Positions 52,029-62,260 of a stretch of 64,000 nucleotides of DNA are shown here, piece after piece (positions within the stretch are counted from its first letter, which is position 1; the number at the start of each line of letters is the position of its first letter). The DNA is from Echinicola pacifica DSM 19836. Its GTDB lineage: Bacteria > Bacteroidota > Bacteroidia > Cytophagales > Cyclobacteriaceae. Location: assembly GCF_000373245.1 (NCBI RefSeq), contig NZ_KB890756.1:62001-126000 (forward strand), in the 5' to 3' direction. The notes beneath the pieces were generated by a model that was not told the DNA's origin, did not search any database, and saw only the letters and a program-made list of their open reading frames with translations. Both the position numbers and the translations under genes were made by a program.

Positions 52029-54275
52029 TTATTTCCATATCCCCCGAAACTCCCCATCGATCGACAAGCGGTCTGTATGGGCCAAGTCCATATCATCGGT
52101 GCAGCTCACCTCCTCATTATAGACAGGGATCGTCACTCCCTCCTTTATCCACACCGGCATTTCTCCAAGTGGAATCCCCTCCAGCTTGAGCCATAAGGGG
52201 CCTTCCTGCCTTTGTCCTGTAAAGAAATGTACCCAGGTCCCTTCGGGCAAATACACCTTTCGACTATGATCACTATTCATCACCGGGGCGATGATCAATT
52301 CGTCTCCGAAATAATATTGATCATCCAGATGCCAGCAGCAATGGTCCTCGGCATGGTGCAGTGCCATTGCCCGCAATAAGGGCATGCCTGAGTGAATGGA
52401 CTTCTCGCTTTGGTCCAGGATATAGGGGATGAGCTGATAGCGCAGTTGCCACCACTTCCGAATGAGATCCGCTATTTCAGGATAGTGATAGGGCTCCCGC
52501 TTCGCAGTACCATGGTAGCGAATATGTGAGGAAAACACCCCAAACTGTGTCCAACGGAGGTATAGATCATCAGGAATGATGGAATTCATAAAATTGGGGA
52601 GACCGTGAAACCCCGGCACATCATGGCTCCAAAAGGCGAAGCCTGACATCCCCAAATGAAGACCTCCTCTAAGTGATCCAGCCATGCCTTCCCAACTTGC
52701 CGCCGCATCACCTCCCCAGTGTACAGGATAGCGCTGACAGCCAGCCCAGCCCGCCCGAGCCCATATCAGGCCCTCGCCATTCATCTCTCTGGTGACCTCA
52801 TAGGCCGCCCGCTGATACAGCAGCGCATAGAGATTATTCAGCTGCTCAGCAGGAAGACCTGCATAATCCGCCTCCATATGGATCTCCTCACCAAAGTCCG
52901 CCTTGATACAAGCCACCCCCATCTCCAGCAATTGCCGAAGCAGCCCCTTATACCATTCGGTGGCTTCCGGCGAGGTAAAATCTATGGTACCCGCATAGTC
53001 CAAGGCACTGAAGTTGGATCCTCCCTGCGTTTTATTCTTTTTGAGCGGAGCGATATAATTATTTTTCTTCGCCTCCTCATGCTGCTCAGCTTCCGCGGCG
53101 ATATAAGGCATCTGCCATAGGCTCAGCCGAAAACCTTGCTGCTTTAGGGTCTTGATAAATCCCCGAGGATCTGGAAATCGCTCTGGGTTAAACTTCCATT
53201 CGCAGAGCCAGTCGGTACGAAACCAACCGGTGTCCAGATGGATCACATCGCAGGGGAAATTTTCCTTTCTCAGCCGCTGGCAGATCTCCTCCACCTCCTC
53301 AGCAGAGAAATAAGTCATGCGGCTCATCCACAGTCCAAAACTCCATAAAGGAGGCAGGCTAGGAAAACCAGTGATCCTGCGGTAATGCCGTAATATCTCT
53401 GAAGGTTGATCTGCTCCGATCAGGAATAAATCCATCAAGGGCTCCTCCACCATCAGCTGCGCCGAGCGGCTGCTGTGGTCGGCCAGAGAAATCTTGCCAT
53501 AGGCACTGCTGTGCATGAATATTCCGTAGCCTTTGCTAGATAGGAAAAAAGGGATATTCTTATAGGTCCTGCGGCTGTTGACGCCCTGCCCATCCTGGTT
53601 CTTCAGTTGGAAAGTCCTGCCCGCCAGATCCATTTTGGCAAAGCGCTCGCCTGTCCCTGCAAAGCACTCCTCCGCTCCGATCTCAAAGGACATCGTCAGC
53701 TGCCTAGCCTGGCCTTCTTCACTAATCATCGCCAGCCCCATAGCATCCACCCTTGCAGGAAAAAACTGATCTGCGGCACTCAGACGGAGTTCTCGCTTTC
53801 CATCAGGAAAAAAACTCACCTGAAATCCAGGCTCCGGGGCAGGAAGGAGGTCACTCCACCAGTCTATCTCTGGCTCGGACAGCTGGATCAAGGCCCTCTT
53901 CTTCCCTGAGCGATCCTTTATCAGCCATTCCTCATTAGACTTCTCGAAGTCAAGGGAAGTTTCCACTAAGTCCTCTGCCATATCCAGCATGGGCGAAGAC
54001 TCCTGCGCCTGAGCTCCCAGCTCTGTGATAAGTCTTAGGATATTATCCCCATATGCCCGGATGATAAAGGCATATTCTCTGATCTCCACCGAGGCGTCCG
54101 CCTGAATATCGTGGGAGAGGACCTGACAATGGAAAGGCAGCACTATGCGGACACCTAGGCCATGCTTATCGATGGATAGGGGCCTCCCTGCTCTCCACAG
54201 GCGCTTGGGATAATCTTCCCCCATCTCCGGGTCAAAATCCAAAAAATCATAAAGCTGGTAATTTGTTTGTTTCAT
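52029..54275 (-). CDS. Glycoside hydrolase family 31 (alpha-xylosidase-like)
   Basis: A 748-residue enzyme without a signal peptide, so probably cytoplasmic. After an N-terminal beta domain (AGTGERFAKMDLAGRTFQLKN), the barrel has PPLWSFGLWMSRMTYFS, VIHLDTGWFR, the catalytic nucleophile Asp460 in CIKADFGEE, the acid/base Asp523 in HWGGDAAASWEG and the end of the barrel with GMSGFAFWSHDVPGF. The KADFGE motif with 'MSRMTYF' resembles E. coli YicI, an alpha-xylosidase, more than alpha-glucosidases (which read DMNE). Close relatives also include transferases and other alpha-glycosidases. Confidence 0.88.
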   Translation of the reverse strand: MKQTNYQLYDFLDFDPEMGEDYPKRLWRAGRPLSIDKHGLGVRIVLPFHCQVLSHDIQADASVEIREYAFIIRAYGDNILRLITELGAQAQESSPMLDMAEDLVETSLDFEKSNEEWLIKDRSGKKRALIQLSEPEIDWWSDLLPAPEPGFQVSFFPDGKRELRLSAADQFFPARVDAMGLAMISEEGQARQLTMSFEIGAEECFAGTGERFAKMDLAGRTFQLKNQDGQGVNSRRTYKNIPFFLSSKGYGIFMHSSAYGKISLADHSSRSAQLMVEEPLMDLFLIGADQPSEILRHYRRITGFPSLPPLWSFGLWMSRMTYFSAEEVEEICQRLRKENFPCDVIHLDTGWFRTDWLCEWKFNPERFPDPRGFIKTLKQQGFRLSLWQMPYIAAEAEQHEEAKKNNYIAPLKKNKTQGGSNFSALDYAGTIDFTSPEATEWYKGLLRQLLEMGVACIKADFGEEIHMEADYAGLPAEQLNNLYALLYQRAAYEVTREMNGEGLIWARAGWAGCQRYPVHWGGDAAASWEGMAGSLRGGLHLGMSGFAFWSHDVPGFHGLPNFMNSIIPDDLYLRWTQFGVFSSHIRYHGTAKREPYHYPEIADLIRKWWQLRYQLIPYILDQSEKSIHSGMPLLRAMALHHAEDHCCWHLDDQYYFGDELIIAPVMNSDHSRKVYLPEGTWVHFFTGQRQEGPLWLKLEGIPLGEMPVWIKEGVTIPVYNEEVSCTDDMDLAHTDRLSIDGEFRGIWK

Positions 54276-54549
54276 GAATACACTATTTTAGTATTGGTGG
54301 TTTCTTGGATTTCTATTACCTATCGCCTCCCAAGATCGATTTACCTCCACCTCAGACAGCGGCGACCTTCCCTTCTGAGGTGGGCCATTGGATCTCTCGA
54401 GGACTCGGCCGGCAGCTTGAAAGCGGGTAAGTGAGTCACGCGTATGGGGCCAATTATGTCCTTTCCCCAGATTAGCGGCTTTTCAGCGTCAGCGATTTCA
54501 TAAGGAACTCATTTGGGAATGTCTGGAAATTGGCGGCATCAGTTAGTCC

Positions 54550-56433
54550 CTAAGGGATGATGTCTTTATAAGCCTCCTGGATCCCTGCTCTCTCCTTAAT
54601 GGCTGGGTCCACCTGAGGGCCATTATTTTCCCAAAGATTGCCAGGCCCCGGGCTATTAGAAAAGAACTTATCCCTCTCAGTCCAGTTGTTTACTGCGCGG
54701 ATATACGAGGAGCCCTCATCATAGTATATATACTGGTGATGATGTGGCATATGAGCGTAAGGAGCATCATGAAGGTCATAAATTGCATTTTCGCTGATCT
54801 CTGTATTGGGCTGGGCCGAAAGGGTATATACCCCGCCGACGTCATACATTTGCTTCGCAAAATGATGAATTCGATTGGCGTGTATCTTATTATTTTTGGC
54901 AGCAGTGATGGTCTTGGTCCAAAACCACCCCACACAAATTCCAGAGTAGTTGACTTCAGTGATTTCATTATGAGCAATAGTCACATCATGAGCCAGCCCC
55001 ACACTAATACCTACACATCCCCAGTCCTCATTTGTGGCATCAGAAATATAATTATTAGAGAGCTCAAGATGATGTACCAGCTCCCGACGGTCTGCTGGAT
55101 CATAGGGCAGGTGAGCCTCATGCTCAGGACCTCCAAAGAAGCCCGCCTGAATGCCAGTTCCGCCGATATCTCTGAACACATTACCAACTGCCTGCGAATG
55201 GTTCACCCCCAGCACCAAGTCCAGGCCTGTGGCGGCCAGATGCTCAAAAGTGCATCTTTCGATGCGTATATTCTCGGCATTCCGCAGCTCCACAGCGGCA
55301 GGCTGCCGGCCTATCCACGCCTGATTTTCCAAGCCTGCCTTATCGGGAGTTCCTGGCTCCTGCAGCTTATAGGCTTCCAGAATATACCAGCCGGCCTGCA
55401 GAGGCACATGGCCTCGCTCAGAGGGCCTCATCCAGGTGGAATGGGATAGGGTGATGCCTTCCACACTTATATGGGTTACTTTATGGTCGGGACTTCCACT
55501 GATCTGAATGAGTGTTTCCAGTCTAGGCGCTATTACCTGCGCCCTCGCCATGCTCTCCCCTTCCAGCGGCCAATAATAGACCTTCCCGGATTTCTTATCG
55601 TGGTACCACTCCCCAGCCTGGCTGAGCAGCTCTGCTGCCCCCTGCCAGTAAAATGCCGAATTGCCATTATATTCTTTCTTCTCATCAATAAATGGTGCCG
55701 GCCAGGGATGCTCAAACTCAATCAAGCTCTCTGGCTGATGGAAGCTCAGCTTGGCTCGGTCGCCAACGACCTCCATGGATCGTACCCTGAGATTGGCTAT
55801 CGCCCACCATTGATGAATTACAAACTCCAAATCATCCAGCTTCCCAAAATCCCATTGGGGAACTGGTATCCACATTTCCTGCTTCTCCTTATCCACCGAA
55901 AGGATCCGGGACAGTGGTCCTTCATTTAGATTTCCAGCCCTTTTTGCCTTTTGTCCATTGACCCACAGCTGTCTAAAATACAGCGGCTGGCCACCGACAA
56001 TGGGGCCATCGGCCATCCAAAGCTTTCCCGCTGCAGCCTCCGGAGCTCCCTCAGGCAGCTCCGTGGCGACTGTCCAGCCTTGCAGCTCCAGCCCTCCCGA
56101 GAAGACGGGCTTAGCGCCTGGGGCAGCCATGATGCGCGTAGGATGCTCTTCAGATCCTGCATCCTCAGGACGGATAAGCAGTGGCTCATAGAACTGATAT
56201 CGACCATCCGCCACCATGATTTCTATCCCTCCTTCCAGGCTTGGGTCCTGCAAGCGCCTTAGCTCTCGGGCCTTCCTCAAGGCCATATGTACCGTCGCCA
56301 AAGGACTTGCTTTCGTGCCTTCGGCAAGGTCATTGCCTGTGGGGGCCACCCAAATCTCCTTGGCTTCCGCCTCCATTATAGCGACGAAGAAGATACCGAG
56401 GACTAGCTTTACGATTGATTGTAGTCTTACCAT
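54550..56433 (-). CDS. Exported right-handed beta-helix protein (GH141-like or lyase-like)
   Basis: A 627-residue protein with a signal peptide ending MEAEAK. The mature part starts EIWVAPTGNDLAEGTKASPLATVHMALRKA, the usual opening of this family, then GGIEIMVADGRYQFYEPLLI. Repeated coils follow: IRIERCTFEHLAATGLDLVL, NVFRDIGGTGIQAGFFGG, LSNNYISDATNEDWGCVGIS and IAHNEITEVNYSGICVG. The fold is that of pectate lyases and GH141. The catalytic site cannot be assigned by eye, so glycoside hydrolase and lyase remain possible. It is 119 bp downstream of susD. Confidence 0.75.
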   Translation of the reverse strand: MVRLQSIVKLVLGIFFVAIMEAEAKEIWVAPTGNDLAEGTKASPLATVHMALRKARELRRLQDPSLEGGIEIMVADGRYQFYEPLLIRPEDAGSEEHPTRIMAAPGAKPVFSGGLELQGWTVATELPEGAPEAAAGKLWMADGPIVGGQPLYFRQLWVNGQKAKRAGNLNEGPLSRILSVDKEKQEMWIPVPQWDFGKLDDLEFVIHQWWAIANLRVRSMEVVGDRAKLSFHQPESLIEFEHPWPAPFIDEKKEYNGNSAFYWQGAAELLSQAGEWYHDKKSGKVYYWPLEGESMARAQVIAPRLETLIQISGSPDHKVTHISVEGITLSHSTWMRPSERGHVPLQAGWYILEAYKLQEPGTPDKAGLENQAWIGRQPAAVELRNAENIRIERCTFEHLAATGLDLVLGVNHSQAVGNVFRDIGGTGIQAGFFGGPEHEAHLPYDPADRRELVHHLELSNNYISDATNEDWGCVGISVGLAHDVTIAHNEITEVNYSGICVGWFWTKTITAAKNNKIHANRIHHFAKQMYDVGGVYTLSAQPNTEISENAIYDLHDAPYAHMPHHHQYIYYDEGSSYIRAVNNWTERDKFFSNSPGPGNLWENNGPQVDPAIKERAGIQEAYKDIIP

Positions 56434-56552
56434 TTTCTATCTATTTCTTGTTCTTGCTCCCTTCGGGAGAATAGTGTTTCCTAATAATACAGGTGATTCC
56501 TCTTAATACTATCCTGCACTTTCTGGAAGGGGCCATCATTCAAAATGAACCC

Positions 56553-58049
56553 TTAAAACTCTGGATTTTGATCCAAATTCGGATTGGATAGCACATCGGC
56601 AGGTGGAATGGGAAACAGGAGGTACTTAGCATCAGATGGCTCCTTCAGGGTCCATGAACCCAGAAAAGTCCCAAAGCGAATCATATCCTGCCTGCGGTGA
56701 CCTTCCCAAAAAAGCTCCCGGCCACGCTCTTCCAGCAGGATCTTTTCACTGAGTTCTGTCAGCCCCGCAATATTATTTCTCTCCCTCACCTGATTTACCA
56801 TTGCGAGAGCCTCCTCATTGTTCCCGAGACGATACTGGGCCTCGGCTTTCATCAGGAGCATATCCGCATAGCGCAATAGCACGATATCGTTGTCAGCAGC
56901 ACCGGGATTTTCATAATCAGGGATATACTTTACGGGTCGGTAGCCATTCCATAAGGTCGCCCCCACAAGGGTGGGCACTTCCTTGGTGAATACCACATTG
57001 GGAAGAGGCTCTCCATTTTTATTATATTGCTGTCCGGCTAAGAATCCCGCATTATAGCCCTGAGCTTTGGTGATGGGATGCTCATAATACCGGCGGATAT
57101 CTCCCTCCTCAAATAAGTCATAAACTTCCGGCGTAGAGCTAAAGCCATTCCAGCCACCCCCATTGGGCAGGCTCATCTCAGTGGGGAAGATCGCATGCCA
57201 CCATACCCAGAGGGAGTGGGACCTTACGCCGCCTTGCCCCTCGATAGTGAAGATCAGCTCGGTGGAAGCGTTATTATTATTAGGAACAAAATTGTCCCAG
57301 TAAAAATCAAGTTCCTTGCCCTCCAGGGCCTCCACGTTTTGGATGACTTTCTGCATATCAGCAGCTGTGAACTGGGGATTTTCACGGTTTTCATACACTC
57401 CTCTGTTTAGGTATAGCTTCGCAAGGAGGCCATATGCGGCATTTCGGGAGGCCCGATAAGCGGGACCCTGAGTTGGTAAGTCCAGCACTATCTCCTCCAC
57501 TTCCCCGATGATAAAATCCACCGCTTCCTTTCCTCTAAGCACCACCGAGGGCTCCAAAAGATTATCTCCTGGCTCTCTAAAAGGCACCTGATCAAAAAGG
57601 TCAAGAACTGAATACATGAAAAAAGCCCTCAAATACCGCGCTTCCGCCTCCAACTCTGCCGATGGGGCGAAGTTTAGGATATTAGTAGCGTCAAATATCC
57701 CCTTATTCAGCCCTCGCCAGAGGGATTGGACATAAGGATTGGTGGCCACCCAGGTATGGGTATGGAGCTGGCGATATACGCCACCATTATCCCAGCCCGA
57801 TGGTCTGGAGGGTACGATGGCCGCATCCCCACTGATCTCCTGAAATAACCATACACAGCCTGCATGCTGAATATAGCGACTATCAAAATCCCGATAAACA
57901 GTCTCCATAAGTGAGCTAAAATCCACATTGGCTTTCAGAAACTCCTCTGCGGTCTCCTTGGGAAGTTCTGATTTGAGCTCCTCATCCAAGTCGGTACAGG
58001 AAAAAACCGCAGAAAGAGCCAGGGTATATATTATTGATTTCTTATTCAT
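56553..58049 (-). CDS. SusD/RagB family nutrient-binding lipoprotein
   Basis: A 498-residue surface lipoprotein. The signal MNKKSIIYTLALSAVFSC is followed by TDLDEELKSELPKETAEEFL. SusD features include YLRAFFMYSVLDLFDQVP, AAYGLLAKLYLNRGVYE, then LLRYADMLLMKAEAQYRLGNNEEALAMVNQVRERN and the C-terminal ERGRELFWEGHRRQDMIRFG. It forms the lid over its SusC partner, captures oligosaccharides at the cell surface and lies 18 bp downstream of susC. No sugar-contact residues can be assigned by eye. Confidence 0.96.
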   Translation of the reverse strand: MNKKSIIYTLALSAVFSCTDLDEELKSELPKETAEEFLKANVDFSSLMETVYRDFDSRYIQHAGCVWLFQEISGDAAIVPSRPSGWDNGGVYRQLHTHTWVATNPYVQSLWRGLNKGIFDATNILNFAPSAELEAEARYLRAFFMYSVLDLFDQVPFREPGDNLLEPSVVLRGKEAVDFIIGEVEEIVLDLPTQGPAYRASRNAAYGLLAKLYLNRGVYENRENPQFTAADMQKVIQNVEALEGKELDFYWDNFVPNNNNASTELIFTIEGQGGVRSHSLWVWWHAIFPTEMSLPNGGGWNGFSSTPEVYDLFEEGDIRRYYEHPITKAQGYNAGFLAGQQYNKNGEPLPNVVFTKEVPTLVGATLWNGYRPVKYIPDYENPGAADNDIVLLRYADMLLMKAEAQYRLGNNEEALAMVNQVRERNNIAGLTELSEKILLEERGRELFWEGHRRQDMIRFGTFLGSWTLKEPSDAKYLLFPIPPADVLSNPNLDQNPEF

Positions 58050-58067
58050 AATAATGGTGATTTTGGG

Positions 58068-61000
58068 TTAGAAAGATGCCCGAAGGCCCAACTGGAAGGT
58101 TCTCGCTCGTGGATAGGGAGCATACTCAATTCCGTAAGAGGGTACGCCATCCACCGATCGGTTGGTATTGACCTCAGGATCAAAACCGGAATAGTTGGTA
58201 ATCAAAAAGAGATTTTGTCCTGTCAGTGAAAGACTGAGGTTCTGCACGGCCTGGCCCAAGGCTCCAAAATTGTAGGACACCGTGGCATTTTGCAGGCGTA
58301 GAAAATCCCCTTGCTCTAGGAACCTGGTGGATACCACATTGGCATTGCTGAGGCTTTCGTTTCCTAAGCCTATCTCCGGCGAGGAGTTTCTTCCCAGCCC
58401 AAAATTCGGCGCTGTCAGGTAGGCATTTGCCGTATTATTATAGATCTGATGACCAAAAGCACCATTCATGCTAAAGCCAAATCCCCACTTCCCATAGTCC
58501 AGCCGTGAATTTATCCCAAGCAGAAAGTTGGGGTTTGGGTCGCCTACAAATTCCTCGCTGGAAGAATACTGCGCCAGTCCATCGCCATCCAGCCCCTCAA
58601 AGAGTAGCATCTTGAAGACATTCAAGGGCTCATTATTGACGAGCTGCTGGGAGTTGGAGCCTCCACCTAGGCCGTTGCCATTGATTTGGCCGGTCCAGAT
58701 AGGGGTGCCATCATAGTCTGTAAGCTCATTTTGGAGATAGGTGGCATTGGCTCCCAGCTCCCATATTAGCTTATCGGACTCCACTAGCACAGTACTAAGC
58801 ATTAGCTCCATACCCTTATTGGTGATGGTGGCGGGGACATTGGTCCAGAACTGGGCCGCTGGAGCCGGCTGTATAGTGGGCAACTGGAACAGCAGGTCTG
58901 TGGTGTTTTTATTGAAGTATTCTATGGATCCCATCAGTCGGGATTTTAGGATCGAGAAGTCCATTCCTATATTGATGGTTTTGGTCGTTTCCCATTTCAG
59001 ATCAGGGTTTGCCACATTGCTCAGCGAGATCTGCTGCAGTCCAAAGGCGTATCTTTCCTGTGAGGCCCCAGCGGGAAACTCCTGATTTCCTGTGATTCCC
59101 CAGCCCAGTCGCAGCTTAAGATTATCGATGACCGTGCTGGATTTCATAAATTCCTCTTCGCTCATCACCCAGGCGCCAGCAAAGGAGGGAAAGTAACCAT
59201 ACTTATTATTCTCCCCAAACTTCGTGGAGCCATCCGCCCTCATGGTGGCGGTAATCAGGTAACGGTCAGAGAAATTTAGATTTACCCTGCCAAATACCGA
59301 TTGTAGTTGGTTGGTAGGATCGCGGAAAGAGCTTACGGCGACATTGTCTCGGGAGGGATTCTGAAGAATGTCTGTTCCCAGGAGGTCGAAAGAGGTGAAG
59401 CCCTTGGCGGCAATCGTCGTCACATAGCTTTGATAATCTTGAAATTCGTAGCCCAGAAGCGCATTGAGGCGAAAGCCGTCAAAATCCTTTTGATAGTTCA
59501 GCGTATGGGTCAGGGTTTTGGAAGTGAGGCTACTAGTATTTGCGATCGCCAGCCCCAGGTCGGTGATGGTGCTCAAGAACAATTCCCCGGAAGTGTCGAT
59601 GTTTCTATTGCCTTTGGCATGGTTTAGCCCTAGGCTAAAGCGATAATCCAGCCCATCGATGATATGAACGGTCAAGCCCAGACTTCCTAAAATATTGGTG
59701 ATATTCGTCTCGTCATTATAGTAAGCTAGGAGTGCTGCAGGATTGGTGGATAAGCCATCCACCTGGTTGCCGGATTGATTATACATTCGTTGGACAAAAC
59801 TCCCGTCAGCATACCTAAAAGGCACGGTCGGATTCCACTCTATTGCATTGCCGATCAGGCTACCATTAATATTAGAATCCTCGGCAATGGGCGCTCCAGC
59901 CTCAACGGTATTGGAAGCGATCAGGCTGATATCCAATTCCACCCTGTCCTCAGGCAGAAATTTATAATTGCTAGTATAGTTTGCCGTATATTTTTTGAGT
60001 CCGGACTCCTGGATGACTCCTTCCTGGTCATGGTACCCCAGGGATAGTCTATAATTATTTTTTTGGCCTCCTCCGCTAATTCCGAGGTTCACTCTATTGG
60101 TAAATGCGGTTTGGGATATTTGATCAAAAGCATCGACGGATTGCCCGCCATTATAGCCTTCCAGTCCACGGTGTTGCAGGGCTTGACGGTACGTATCGCC
60201 ATCCATAATACCGGGTTTACGGATCATATTACTGATGGCTGAGCTCATGTCCAAGGTCACGGAGGGAGCGCCCACCTGACCCTTTTTGGTGGTGATGATC
60301 ACCACGCCATTTGCCCCTCGAGAGCCATAAATAGCCGTGGCAGAGGCGTCTTTCAGCACATCCATGGAGGCGATATCATTAGGATTGATGAAGTTTAGGG
60401 GATTTGACCCCTCGGTACTCCCTAGCTCCCCAGCGGTGGCACCAGGCTTGGTATTGCGACCATCCAAGGGCACCCCATCCACCACAAATAGCGGCTGATT
60501 GCCGGAGCGAACTGAGGAAGTTCCGCGAATTCTGAAGGTCACTTCTCCTCCAGGAGCACCGCTATTATTGATGATATCCACCCCGGAGACCTTTCCCTGG
60601 ATCAGCTGCTCCGGGGACACCGTCACCCCTTTATTGAAGGACTCTTCACCCACTCGGGTGACAGCCCCCGTGAGGTCCCGCTTACGCGTGGTGCCATAGC
60701 CCACCACGATCACCTCGTCGAGGTTTTGGACGTCTTGTTCCAGAAGTATTTCTATGCTCGTCTGATTCCCAATGCTCACCTCCTGGCTCAAATATCCTAC
60801 AAAAGACACCACCAAGGTGCGGCTCTGGTCCTCCACCGTCAGCTGAAAAGATCCATCCAGATCAGTGACGGTCCCATTGGAGGTTCCTTTTTCCATAATA
60901 TTGACCCCGGGGATGGTCTGCCCATCGCTGGCGTCCCTTACCAGACCGGTCAGTATTTTTTGATCCACCGCCTGATGAGCAGCGACTGGCTCCTTGGGAC

Positions 61001-61079
61001 TTGGGTCCTTCGGGCCAAATGCAGCCGCCTGCATACTGATGCAAGCGCTTGCCATACACAAGAGTAATTTTGGGTTCAT
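58068..61079 (-). CDS. SusC/RagA family TonB-linked outer membrane protein
   Basis: A 1003-residue TonB-dependent importer. The signal starts MNPKLLLCMASACISMQAA at ATG 61079; the open frame runs 25 codons further upstream without a signal. A carboxypeptidase-D-like domain (ILTGLVRDASDGQTIPGVNI, GTVTDLDGSFQLTVED) leads to the TonB-box and plug region (LDEVIVVGYGTTRKRDLTGAV, GTSSVRSGNQPLFVVDGVPL, LKDASATAIYGSRGANGVVII). A long 22-strand barrel follows, ending SYGIEYAPYPRARTFQLGLRASF. It transports the glycan held by SusD and is first gene of the operon. Confidence 0.97.
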   Translation of the reverse strand: MNPKLLLCMASACISMQAAAFGPKDPSPKEPVAAHQAVDQKILTGLVRDASDGQTIPGVNIMEKGTSNGTVTDLDGSFQLTVEDQSRTLVVSFVGYLSQEVSIGNQTSIEILLEQDVQNLDEVIVVGYGTTRKRDLTGAVTRVGEESFNKGVTVSPEQLIQGKVSGVDIINNSGAPGGEVTFRIRGTSSVRSGNQPLFVVDGVPLDGRNTKPGATAGELGSTEGSNPLNFINPNDIASMDVLKDASATAIYGSRGANGVVIITTKKGQVGAPSVTLDMSSAISNMIRKPGIMDGDTYRQALQHRGLEGYNGGQSVDAFDQISQTAFTNRVNLGISGGGQKNNYRLSLGYHDQEGVIQESGLKKYTANYTSNYKFLPEDRVELDISLIASNTVEAGAPIAEDSNINGSLIGNAIEWNPTVPFRYADGSFVQRMYNQSGNQVDGLSTNPAALLAYYNDETNITNILGSLGLTVHIIDGLDYRFSLGLNHAKGNRNIDTSGELFLSTITDLGLAIANTSSLTSKTLTHTLNYQKDFDGFRLNALLGYEFQDYQSYVTTIAAKGFTSFDLLGTDILQNPSRDNVAVSSFRDPTNQLQSVFGRVNLNFSDRYLITATMRADGSTKFGENNKYGYFPSFAGAWVMSEEEFMKSSTVIDNLKLRLGWGITGNQEFPAGASQERYAFGLQQISLSNVANPDLKWETTKTINIGMDFSILKSRLMGSIEYFNKNTTDLLFQLPTIQPAPAAQFWTNVPATITNKGMELMLSTVLVESDKLIWELGANATYLQNELTDYDGTPIWTGQINGNGLGGGSNSQQLVNNEPLNVFKMLLFEGLDGDGLAQYSSSEEFVGDPNPNFLLGINSRLDYGKWGFGFSMNGAFGHQIYNNTANAYLTAPNFGLGRNSSPEIGLGNESLSNANVVSTRFLEQGDFLRLQNATVSYNFGALGQAVQNLSLSLTGQNLFLITNYSGFDPEVNTNRSVDGVPSYGIEYAPYPRARTFQLGLRASF

Positions 61080-61167
61080 GGTGATTGGGTATTTTGGGTT
61101 ACGATTAAATTGCTGTTTGTTGGGCTGGGCATTTTTTCCCTCAGTCCTATGCACAATAACGTCAGAT

Positions 61168-61197
61168 AAAAATTATTCCGAAGTAAAATAAAGTCAA
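61168..61197 (-). promoter_or_regulatory. Candidate promoter of the susC operon
   Basis: On the minus strand, TTG (61197-61195), then 19 bp, then TAATTTTT (61175-61168), one mismatch from TAnnTTTG. It would start transcription about 100 bp before the susC ATG. It lies in the 217-bp region shared with the divergent AraC gene, where its binding site is expected. Confidence 0.35.
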
Positions 61198-61296
61198 CGG
61201 TCGATTTTATAAAATAGACCTTATATTTACCTTTTATTCGCAGGAAAGGGATTTCCGCTTTAATAATCAGTTTTATCAAGCCAAAAGACCAAAGAA

Positions 61297-62244
61297 ATGA
61301 GCAGCTCGAAATCCGAGGATTCCATGAAGACTAAAAAGAAGCAGGGAGAATCTGGTTTTTGGTGGCATGAGGAGGATCCTGGGCCGATAAGAGAACTGCC
61401 ATTTATCAAGCAATTTGGGAGCATGAAATTCTCCAAGGTTCGGATGGATGAAAATATGCGGCCTCATCTCAATGACGGCATAGAAATCCACTATATAGAA
61501 AGCGGTAAGTACGACTGGGTGATCGAAGGACGCTCCATAGAGCTCTTGCCAGACGATCTGTCCATCACTGCCCCATGGCACTGGAATGGAAGCCCTGCTG
61601 GCAAAATGGAGATGGGACATATCAATTGGCTGATTCTAAAACCGGAGGCTTATCAGCAGGATACTCCGCTCAGCCTAGGCCCTTGGTGCCGGATTCCTGT
61701 CAAGTATCAGGAGCAACTTGGCAAGCTGATCGCCTCAGAAAAAGGGCTGGTATTGAAAAAGGCTAAATCCTATAAAAATTACTTTGCCGACCTGCAGCGA
61801 GAGCTCTCCTGCGGCCTGGATGGCTATGAAATAAAAGTCTGCAATATCCTGGAAAACCTCCTCATGGACCTCTACCGTGATCTGGCTTACCGCAAGACAA
61901 AAAGCCAAGAGGACGACCTATTTATCGGGCATCTCACCGAGATGGTCTTCGAAGACCTGACCAGGAAATGGATCGTAGATGAAATGGCGGCAGATTTTGG
62001 AATGGGAAAAACTAAATTTACCGAGGAGGTGAAACGCCTTACCGGCTACCCTCCTAATAGTTTTATCATTAATCTCAAAATCAGGAAAGCCAAGGAAATG
62101 ATCCTTTCCTCTGTGGCTTACGATCTGGCTGATATCGCTTTTACCTGTGGATTTTCTTCCCTACAGCATTTTACCACCACTTTTTCCCAGCGTACTGGCA
62201 TCAGTCCCGGCCGTTTCCAGAGTCAGGCCAGGAAAAAAGGGTAA
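61297..62244 (+). CDS. AraC family transcriptional regulator
   Basis: A 315-residue regulator. The N-terminal half is a cupin-like sensor (RPHLNDGIEIHYIESGKYDWVIEG, LLPDDLSITAPWHWNGSP). The C-terminal ~100 residues form the AraC double helix-turn-helix: WIVDEMAADFGMGKTKFTEEVKRLTG and the second unit DLADIAFTCGFSSLQHFTTTFSQRTGISP. It is divergent from susC and ends 16 bp from the neighbouring convergent GH2 gene. It most likely switches the susCD operon in response to a sugar or oligosaccharide. No HTCS hybrid sensor is present in this locus. Confidence 0.9.
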   Translation: MSSSKSEDSMKTKKKQGESGFWWHEEDPGPIRELPFIKQFGSMKFSKVRMDENMRPHLNDGIEIHYIESGKYDWVIEGRSIELLPDDLSITAPWHWNGSPAGKMEMGHINWLILKPEAYQQDTPLSLGPWCRIPVKYQEQLGKLIASEKGLVLKKAKSYKNYFADLQRELSCGLDGYEIKVCNILENLLMDLYRDLAYRKTKSQEDDLFIGHLTEMVFEDLTRKWIVDEMAADFGMGKTKFTEEVKRLTGYPPNSFIINLKIRKAKEMILSSVAYDLADIAFTCGFSSLQHFTTTFSQRTGISPGRFQSQARKKG

Positions 62245-62260
62245 AGCCTGCTGGCCCCTC

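Noticed and set aside
54736-55449. A 237-codon plus-strand frame
   Set aside because: It lies wholly antisense to the beta-helix gene, whose protein shows clear family motifs; the plus-strand product resembles nothing.
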